Assembly: GCA_034432155.1 (NCBI GenBank)
Contig: DAOUCP010000123.1
Span: forward strand, 1 to 64,000
Reading direction: 5' to 3'
Length of the DNA: 64,000 bases
DNA from: DAOUCP01 sp034432155
GTDB lineage: Bacteria > Chloroflexota > Anaerolineae > Epilineales > Epilineaceae
In this document: positions 57,956-64,000 of the stretch, one piece after another
How positions within the stretch are numbered: the stretch's first letter is position 1
How the letters are laid out: the number at the start of each line of letters is the position of its first letter
Notes under the pieces: model-generated
The model's database searches: none
What the model saw: only the letters and a program-made list of their open reading frames with translations
Told to the model about the DNA's origin: nothing
Made by a program: the position numbers and the translations under genes

Positions 57956-58924
57956 CTAGGGGGTGCGCCGCGTGGGCGACGATACCGACTGCCCTAGCGA
58001 TGGGGTGAGCACCGCGTACATCTCGGCCGCCATGGCCAACAGCTCGTCGAGCTCGAGGGGATCGACATCGTAGTCGGGCCGGGGGTTGGCCAACTCGGCC
58101 AGCGTCTCGTCGCTCACGTCGACCAAGCCCATGGCGCGCAGCATTCTCGCCAGAGCGCCCTTGGAGCGCTGTTGCTGCCGCCGGAGCTGCCGATACCACT
58201 CGTCGCTGAAGCTGACCAGACCGAGACGGCGCAGCAGCTGCAGCGCTGTGGCGAGGCTACCGGTAGGCGGCGTGCCGGCCAGGCGGCCGGCAACCTCCAG
58301 GTACCCCTTGCGGCGCTGGGGCGGCTGCGATTCGTCGAGAATGAGCAGCCGACTGATGGTACCGCGAACGAAGGACGCAAAGGCGGCCTCGTTGCCGCTT
58401 GTTGGTAGCGTCGGCCGGAACAGGATCGCCAGACCACGGTCCAGACGTTGGCCCGGTGCAGGAACGAGCACGGTGTAAAGCGACACCGCGCTGTCGGCGA
58501 CGGCAGTGGCGGAGGTGCGGCCAGCGACCTGCCATGGTGTGCGCGCGTCGGCGATGGCGCCCAGGACTGCCATTTCTCCTAGCGCCACGTCGTGCCGCTC
58601 GCCGGCAGCATCGAGCACCGCATAGCGCACTTGGTCCTCGGCCCGCTGCGCACCGGCGTCGGTGAAGTCGATAGCCGGGCCTGTGAGCACGTACTCGACG
58701 GCCGTCAGGCTGGTGTACGGCACCCGGCGCGGAGGCAGGCCGGAGCTGCGGTAGAGGGCAAGCTCCTCCTGTGCCTCACTCGACAGGTTGGCGAGGCGGT
58801 CGCTGCCGTGGGGCCTACCGGCGGCGTCCCAGCCGGCGAACAGCCATACGCCGCGCGTTTCTCGGGCGACGCTTACTACGGCCACCGCCAGCCGCTCGAT
58901 GATCGCTGTCTCCGATTGCGCCAT
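57956..58924 (-). CDS. Unknown protein encoded with the Clp ATPase
   Basis: A 322-residue protein whose start lies 5 bases beyond the stop of the Clp-like gene, so the two form one transcript. The N-terminal part is alpha/beta with SLYTVLVPAPGQRLDRG and VRYAVLDAAGE; the C-terminal half is helical: LATALQLLRRLGLVSFSDEW, RSKGALARMLRAMGLVD and LDELLAMAAEMYAVL. I do not recognise any family. It has no signal or membrane segment, so it is probably cytoplasmic. An adaptor or substrate-selection role for the ATPase is a guess from operon position. It ends 24 bases from the SBP-OmpA gene on the other strand. Confidence 0.55.
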   Translation of the reverse strand: MAQSETAIIERLAVAVVSVARETRGVWLFAGWDAAGRPHGSDRLANLSSEAQEELALYRSSGLPPRRVPYTSLTAVEYVLTGPAIDFTDAGAQRAEDQVRYAVLDAAGERHDVALGEMAVLGAIADARTPWQVAGRTSATAVADSAVSLYTVLVPAPGQRLDRGLAILFRPTLPTSGNEAAFASFVRGTISRLLILDESQPPQRRKGYLEVAGRLAGTPPTGSLATALQLLRRLGLVSFSDEWYRQLRRQQQRSKGALARMLRAMGLVDVSDETLAELANPRPDYDVDPLELDELLAMAAEMYAVLTPSLGQSVSSPTRRTP

Positions 58925-58929
58925 GGAGC

Positions 58930-61449
58930 TCAGACGCTCGCGAACACCACGGTCCCGTCGTCCGCCAAATCGGCACGCAACCGATCGCCGGGCTGGTAGC
59001 GCCCCTCGAGGATCAGACGTGACAGCGGTCGCTCCACGAGCTGGCGAATCCGGCCCTGCAGCGGCCTGGCACCCAGCTCGGGTGCATAGCCGACGGTTGC
59101 CAGGTGGTCCTTCAATGCGTCGCTGAACTGGATCGCCAGGCCCTGTACCTCCAGGGTGCGGTTCAGTCTTCGCTCCTGGATGTCCACGATCTGCCGCATC
59201 TCGCTCGGGCCCAGGCTGCGGAAGACGATAAACTCGTCGATGCGCCCCAGGAATTCCGGTCGAAAGACCTGCTTGGCGGCGGCCCGCACCGCCTCGACGA
59301 TCTTGTCCCGTCCCTCCTCTGCCTCTAGGGCGAAGAACTCACTGCCGATGTTGCCGGTCATAATGAGAAGGGTGTTGCGGAAGTCGGCGGTGCGACCTTG
59401 GGCATCGGTCAACCGGCCCTCGTCCATGACCTGCAGCAACACGTGGTGCAAGTCGGGGTGGGCCTTTTCGATCTCATCGAAGAGCACCAGCTGGTATGGG
59501 CGCCGGCGAATCGGCTCGGTGAGCTGGCCGCCAGCGTCATAGCCCACGTAGCCCGGCGGAGCCCCCAGGAGCCGGCTGACGGTGTGCCGCTCTTGGTACT
59601 CGCTCATGTCCAGGCGAACCATGGCCCGCTCATCGTCGAACAGGAACTCCGCCAGCGCCTTGGCCAGCTCCGTCTTGCCCACCCCCGAAGGCCCCAGGAA
59701 GAGGAAGCTGCCAATCGGCCGCCGTGAACCCTGCAAACCGGCCCGGGCCCGTCGGACGGCGTCGGCCACAGCCGTCACGGCCTCATCCTGGCCGATCACC
59801 CGCTGGCGCAGGAAGTCCTCGATGGTGAGCAACTTGGCGGTGTCATCGAGGTGGGCCTTGATGCCGGTCAAACGCTCGAGCGCGTATGCGACATCGTCGG
59901 CATCGATGGACGGTGCAGGCGCGACGCGCCGGTCGTGTAGCGGCTCCAGGGCGGCCGAGTGGCGCACCTTGATGGCCGTGGCCGCTTCCAACACGAGCCG
60001 GATGGCGCCCGCCGGCGGCGGCGGATCCCGGTAGTACCGATCGGCTAACCGCGCGGCAGCGTCGATAGCTGCGTCGCTGATGGTCAGCGCCAGGCCGCGG
60101 GCCGAGGCACTGCGGGCGAGATCGTCGCGCCGGGACCGGAGAAACGCCACGGTGTCTTCGACCGTTGCCGGCTCCAGGAAGATGAGCTCATGGTCCGGTG
60201 CGTCCTCCGTTGGCCAGGTTCTGCCGGCATCGCGATCGGCCAGGGTGCCGATCACTCGCACATCGCCGCGCGCCAAGGCTCGCCTGAGATCCTGGCTGGC
60301 TCCGGCAGAACGCTCGGTGTTCAGGCAGCGCAGAATGCCGGGCAAGAAGAGGATGCCTCCCTGGGCAGCGCGCAGCCCCTCACGGATGGCGTTTGCCGGT
60401 TGGGTCGCGAGGTAGCCGGGGGCGAGAGTGACCACGGAACGGTAGCCGAACAACCCCTCACTCGCCTGGGCGAGACAGTGTGCCAGGGCGGCAACAATGT
60501 CGCTTGCCGCCTCGGCGCTGTCGCTGACCAGCACGGTGAGTGGCGTGCGCTCGACGGCCGCTAGCAGGCGCTGAACCAACTCGGGCCGCACCAGAGGCGC
60601 CGCCGGCGCGGGTGACCGCCGGGCACGCTCCAGAAGATCGACGACCGGTGCCGCCAGGGCAGCTCGTCGCACCGCGGTCGCAGCGTCATCCGAGCGGTCG
60701 CGCTGCACAGCCGATGCCCGGCCGGCAACCACGTCCGACCCCGTTGACTCCGCATCGGTCGGGCTTGCCGGTGTACCGTCCGCAGGTGCCTGCGCGTCTA
60801 ACGGGAACGTGTCGACGGGTGTCTGTTGCGCCGGCTGGGCGTCCGAGGGGCTGCCAAACTCGATCTCGATCGGGCCTGCGGAGCTGGGGTAGAGGTCCGC
60901 CGCGGCCGGCCGATTGCCCAGCGGCCGGTAGAGGATGAGGGGCCGCCCGGCGAGCGGTTCGGTTAGGGGCAAGCGTTCGACCAGTGCGCGGATCTGCGGC
61001 GCGAGGCTCGATGCTGGGCCGCCGATGCCGAAGGTGGATAGTACGGCCACCACGTCGGAGTGCGGCCGCAAGGCCTCCACGAGCAGCACCATGGCAGTAT
61101 CGGCGGTGTGTCCGGCAAGGCTGGATAGCCCGTCGAAGGTCTCCCTGGCCGAGGGGCCGAGCTGCAGGGCGGTGCCACTGGGAAGCTCCAGCTCACCATA
61201 CGGCTCACCAGCATCGCGAACCGCCTGGGCGATCTCCGCAAGCTCGCCGAGCACCTCCCCAAGCCTGCCGGGAGCGAGCACCTCAAGGACCTGCCGGGCG
61301 CGGCCACCTTCTGCCAGGAGCGCCAGAAGCAGGTCCACGGCATGTACCTGGCTTCGTCCAGGCGGCAAGCCGCGGGCGGCACGGTCGATGGCCGCCACCG
61401 CGGGCGCGGTGAAGCGGGGCAAGGGAGCAGCCAGCGGTACGGTGTGCAT
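58930..61449 (-). CDS. ClpB/ClpC-like AAA ATPase with inactive first domain
   Basis: An 839-residue Clp/Hsp100-type protein. The N-domain (1-165) is helical. The first AAA domain (~300-450) keeps its fold but has lost its P-loop: at the Walker A place it reads LTVLVSDSAEAASDIVAALA, and at the Walker B place GGILFLPGIL. Domain 2 is intact: Walker A GPSGVGKTELAKALA (586-600), pore loop PPGYVGYDAGG (631-641), Walker B LVLFDEIEKAH (654-664), sensor 1 MTGNIGSE (697-704), and Arg finger FLGRIDEF (733-740). So only the second ring can hydrolyse ATP. No protease-binding IGF/IGL loop was found. Neighbours suggest work at the envelope. Confidence 0.85.
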   Translation of the reverse strand: MHTVPLAAPLPRFTAPAVAAIDRAARGLPPGRSQVHAVDLLLALLAEGGRARQVLEVLAPGRLGEVLGELAEIAQAVRDAGEPYGELELPSGTALQLGPSARETFDGLSSLAGHTADTAMVLLVEALRPHSDVVAVLSTFGIGGPASSLAPQIRALVERLPLTEPLAGRPLILYRPLGNRPAAADLYPSSAGPIEIEFGSPSDAQPAQQTPVDTFPLDAQAPADGTPASPTDAESTGSDVVAGRASAVQRDRSDDAATAVRRAALAAPVVDLLERARRSPAPAAPLVRPELVQRLLAAVERTPLTVLVSDSAEAASDIVAALAHCLAQASEGLFGYRSVVTLAPGYLATQPANAIREGLRAAQGGILFLPGILRCLNTERSAGASQDLRRALARGDVRVIGTLADRDAGRTWPTEDAPDHELIFLEPATVEDTVAFLRSRRDDLARSASARGLALTISDAAIDAAARLADRYYRDPPPPAGAIRLVLEAATAIKVRHSAALEPLHDRRVAPAPSIDADDVAYALERLTGIKAHLDDTAKLLTIEDFLRQRVIGQDEAVTAVADAVRRARAGLQGSRRPIGSFLFLGPSGVGKTELAKALAEFLFDDERAMVRLDMSEYQERHTVSRLLGAPPGYVGYDAGGQLTEPIRRRPYQLVLFDEIEKAHPDLHHVLLQVMDEGRLTDAQGRTADFRNTLLIMTGNIGSEFFALEAEEGRDKIVEAVRAAAKQVFRPEFLGRIDEFIVFRSLGPSEMRQIVDIQERRLNRTLEVQGLAIQFSDALKDHLATVGYAPELGARPLQGRIRQLVERPLSRLILEGRYQPGDRLRADLADDGTVVFASV

Positions 61450-61722
61450 GACGGCCAGCTTACTCAGGGACCAGCTGGTTGTCAACGGCCCGGTGCCTGG
61501 CATCGCCGGCCGACCGTTGCCGGCCGTGGGTCGGAGGCGGCGGGCACCCTGCCGCTGGCGTGCCAAGTCTGGGGGCGGCCTCGGGGGAGACCGTGGCTTC
61601 GCTTTGGTTGACGGCCGCCCTGGACCGGTCTACAACCCTCATGGCCGGCGGTCGGTGGATCGCTTGGCCAGTTGCGGGAGTCCGCTTTCTGGGCAGCCAT
61701 GGGCTGCGCAAGGAGGTTGGAT

Positions 61723-63429
61723 ATGGCCACGCTGCGCCGAACGCTCGCCCACAAGGCGGCGGGCGCGTTCCCCTGCCCGACAGTGCGGTTGCTGGCCGCG
61801 CGGCTCGGCGCGCAGCTCGCCGGGCACTTCGCCGAGCAGCTCGCAGGCTTGGTTGCCCAGCTCCGCTGCCGAGGCCGGCGGGAGGCAGGGCTGCCAATCG
61901 GTTTGCTGGCGCTGTTGGCGTTGGCTGCCCAAGCGAGCCTGCCCCTGGCCGACGGCTCGGCCGCCCCAGCGCCCATCCTGTTCGAAGTCGAGCTCGGAGC
62001 CCCCAGCTTTGGCGGTGCGGCAGTCGCCGACCTGGACGGCGATGGGGACCGGGAGATCCTGTTTGGCACCTACTTCCACGATGAGCGGGTGATCGCCCTG
62101 CACCACGATGGTTCTGTGCTTTGGTCGCTGCCAAGCGGCGGCGGGCCCGTCGACGGCTCCGTGACGGTGGCGGACTTGGACGGCGACACCCGGCCAGAGG
62201 TGCTGTGGGGGAACGCGGCAACGACCGTCTTTCACGTGGCGGATGCCGGAGGGCGTGACATCTGGAGCCGACGCATCGGCGAGGTGCTGGATGCGCCCCA
62301 AGCGATTGGCGATCTCGATGGCGATGGCGCACCCGAGATTGTGCTCGCCAGTTGCGGGAGTGGTTCGCAACGCGGTGCGCCCGGTCTGCGTGCCCTGCGG
62401 GGCATGAGCGGCGCTCTGATGTGGCAGGCCGAAGTGGGTGGCTGTTACCAGAGTGCCCCCCTGCTCTTCGACCAGGATGGCGACCGTCGGCTAGACGTGG
62501 TCGTTTCCACCTGGTTCGACAACCAGGTGCGCGGCTTTTCCGGCCTGGATGGGCACCTGCGCTGGCAAACGGCCATCGGCGGCTGGACGTACCATGCCGG
62601 CTCGTTCGGCGATCTGAGCGGTGATGGCGTGCCCGATGTGGCCCTCGGTGACTACTCGGGCACCTTATGGGCCCTCGATGGCCACGATGGCCGTGTCCTG
62701 TGGTCGCATGCGCTCGACAGCACGAGCTACGTGTTTGGTCCCACGGCGATGGCCGACGTCGACGGCGACGGCCGGTTGGAGGTGTTGGTGGCTGCCGAGT
62801 GGCTGTTCGTCTACGGTGCCGATGGCCGGAAGCGCTGGCAGGTCGACTTGGGCGGCCACTGCAGCCGCGGACCGGTGGTCACCGACTTCGACGGTGATGA
62901 TTTGCCGGACATCCTGGTGGCTCTAGCCGGGCCACGGCTGCTCGTCCGTCGCGGCTTTGACGGCGCCCTGCTCTGGGAGCAGCGGCTGCCCGGTTCAGCG
63001 GACATGGACTTCCACCCAGCGCTGGCCGATCTGGACGGCGACGGTCGCATCGACGTCTTCGCTGTCTACGGGCGGGGGCAGTCTGACACGCCCGAACAGA
63101 ACTGGGGCCGCGCCGTGGCAGTGGCCTTGGGCGCGCGCGCTGGCGAGTGGCCGACGTACTCGCATGACCATCACCACAGTGGGAACTACCACTACCCGGT
63201 CGGCGCGGCGGTGAATCCTGCGCCCTCACCCCTCGCCACGGCCACCCTTGGCTCGGCGACGCCCACCGTCGAGGACACGGCCACCCTTGGCTCGGCGACG
63301 CCGACGGCCGAGGACACGGCCACGCCGCCGGTCGCCACCCACACGACAGCTCCAACAACAAGCGTGGCGACGACGCCCTCGCCAGAGCACGAGCGCGCCT
63401 ACCTCCCGTATGCGCTCGCCGGTCCCTGA
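61723..63429 (+). CDS. Secreted FG-GAP/VCBS beta-propeller protein with Tyr-Leu-Pro tail
   Basis: A 568-residue protein. A signal-like helix (GLPIGLLALLALAAQASLPL, about residues 57-76) is followed by about seven propeller blades with Asp-rich calcium loops of the FG-GAP type: VADLDGDGDREILFG, VADLDGDTRPEVLWG, IGDLDGDGAPEIVLA, DQDGDRRLDVVV, FGDLSGDGVPDVALG, MADVDGDGRLEVLVA, and LADLDGDGRIDVFAV. A Thr/Pro linker has two 13-residue ATLGSATPTVEDT repeats, and the end reads AYLPYALAGP. An AAGGAGG site supports the start at 61723. It is probably a surface binding or adhesion protein. Confidence 0.82.
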   Translation: MATLRRTLAHKAAGAFPCPTVRLLAARLGAQLAGHFAEQLAGLVAQLRCRGRREAGLPIGLLALLALAAQASLPLADGSAAPAPILFEVELGAPSFGGAAVADLDGDGDREILFGTYFHDERVIALHHDGSVLWSLPSGGGPVDGSVTVADLDGDTRPEVLWGNAATTVFHVADAGGRDIWSRRIGEVLDAPQAIGDLDGDGAPEIVLASCGSGSQRGAPGLRALRGMSGALMWQAEVGGCYQSAPLLFDQDGDRRLDVVVSTWFDNQVRGFSGLDGHLRWQTAIGGWTYHAGSFGDLSGDGVPDVALGDYSGTLWALDGHDGRVLWSHALDSTSYVFGPTAMADVDGDGRLEVLVAAEWLFVYGADGRKRWQVDLGGHCSRGPVVTDFDGDDLPDILVALAGPRLLVRRGFDGALLWEQRLPGSADMDFHPALADLDGDGRIDVFAVYGRGQSDTPEQNWGRAVAVALGARAGEWPTYSHDHHHSGNYHYPVGAAVNPAPSPLATATLGSATPTVEDTATLGSATPTAEDTATPPVATHTTAPTTSVATTPSPEHERAYLPYALAGP

Positions 63430-63437
63430 CGAGGGGC

Positions 63438-63998
63438 TTAGCCCTCCGGTTCGACACCGTGACCGTACAGGGCCCAGGGCACGAAAAGGACGGCGGGCGC
63501 CGGCGGCGCAGCCGACCGGACTTCGCCCAAGCGCAGAATGAGGCCACCCTCGCCCACGGCCCACATATGGCTCGCGTCCGGACCTCCCAGGCCGTAGATG
63601 TTGGTGCGCGTCGGCGGCGACGTCTCCGTCCACACACCATCTGCCAGGTTCCAGAGGGCACCGAAGTAGCCGGCAGCCCATCCCCGGCCGTTGGCATGCA
63701 CAGCGACAGCGTAAAGGTCCGCTCCGCCCTGACCGGGCTTGGGGGAGACAAGCTGCCAGCCGTCGGCGGTCAGTTGCAGCTTGGTGTCGTTCTCGCCGAC
63801 GATCCAACCTGCCTCCGGGCCGGGCAGGCTGAGGCGGCGGAGAAGGGCCGTCGCCGGGTTGGTGACGCGATGCCACCGGTATTCCTGCAGGCGGTAGATG
63901 CCACTGCCGCTCACCGCCCAACCCTCGCCCGGACCGGTGAGCGCGACATCCAGCACGATTTCGTCGGTTGGCAGCGGCACCTCGTGCCACACCCCCAA
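63438..63998 (-). CDS. Propeller-like protein, partial (5' end outside window)
   Basis: The C-terminal 186 residues of a protein whose start is outside the window. Repeats of about 45 residues, GPGEGWAVSGSGIYR, GPEAGWIVGENDTKL, ANGRGWAAGYFGALWNL and ASHMWAVGEGGLIL, have the Gly-x-Gly-Trp-x-x-Gly pattern of YCF48/photosystem II stability-type propellers. It ends FVPWALYGHGVEPEG. It faces the FG-GAP gene tail-to-tail. The function is unknown. Confidence 0.6.
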   Translation of the reverse strand: MGVWHEVPLPTDEIVLDVALTGPGEGWAVSGSGIYRLQEYRWHRVTNPATALLRRLSLPGPEAGWIVGENDTKLQLTADGWQLVSPKPGQGGADLYAVAVHANGRGWAAGYFGALWNLADGVWTETSPPTRTNIYGLGGPDASHMWAVGEGGLILRLGEVRSAAPPAPAVLFVPWALYGHGVEPEG

Positions 63999-64000
63999 GA

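Overview
This 64 kb window is a high-GC bacterial chromosome segment, most likely from a Chloroflexota bacterium, probably an uncultured lineague near the Anaerolineae/Caldilineae/Thermomicrobia side. That placement is an inference. It rests on the many secreted proteins with long Thr/Pro linkers that carry a Tyr-Leu-Pro tail, the linked DksA-like, lspA and rluD-like genes, the two-gene ABC exporter, a heliorhodopsin, and a PspA/Clp neighbourhood with an OmpA-fused binding protein. No rRNA or phylogenetic marker was compared. Gene starts are often ATG or GTG with clear Shine-Dalgarno sites. Promoters look like ordinary sigma-A elements, several of them extended -10.

Layout. Positions 1-3.0 kb are a gene graveyard. 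It holds the start of an IS transposase, a subtilase tail interrupted by that IS, a palindrome, a DNA methyltransferase broken by a stop inside its DPPY motif, an intact AbiEii-like toxin with its small partner, and an IS3-type remnant. From 3.2 to 8.2 kb there is a small YD-repeat protein and a large RHS protein with two compensating frameshifts. A heliorhodopsin stands alone at 8.76-9.6 kb. A second nucleotidyltransferase pair and tRNA-Lys(CTT) follow. From 11.4 to 19.6 kb lie a TPR membrane protein, tatA, an rluD-like gene, lspA, a DksA/TraR-like gene and a heterodimeric ABC exporter. From 19.6 to 35.3 kb the window is mostly surface biology: a hydrolase-like protein without its nucleophile, an OsmC protein, a deacetylase-like Tat substrate, a LysW-like zinc ribbon, a VWA-like protein, a parallel beta-helix/cohesin protein, a Big-1 Ig-repeat protein and a G-D-D-x-Y repeat protein.

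From 35.4 to 44.2 kb is a housekeeping block: purA, a secreted BsuPI-domain protein, a TGS-type GTPase, a prolyl-tRNA synthetase-like protein whose catalytic motifs are gone, and two overlapping genes for methylthioadenosine salvage (deaminase and phosphorylase). From 44.3 to 53.3 kb come a lipoprotein-like protein, a 1336-residue subtilase, a LOG-family protein, an exact 35-bp intergenic tandem repeat, a family-39-like glycosidase and a secreted protein of unknown function. From 53.5 to 61.5 kb are a SpeA-like decarboxylase and a probable envelope-stress module: PspA and an SBP-OmpA fusion on the plus strand, facing an operon of an unknown protein and a ClpB/ClpC-like ATPase with a dead first AAA domain. 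The window ends with an FG-GAP propeller protein and a truncated propeller protein.

The most unusual items are the catalytically degraded ProRS, the one-engine Clp ATPase beside PspA, the solenoid-like repeat protein, the recurrent Tyr-Leu-Pro tail on secreted proteins, and the many codon-phased minisatellites.
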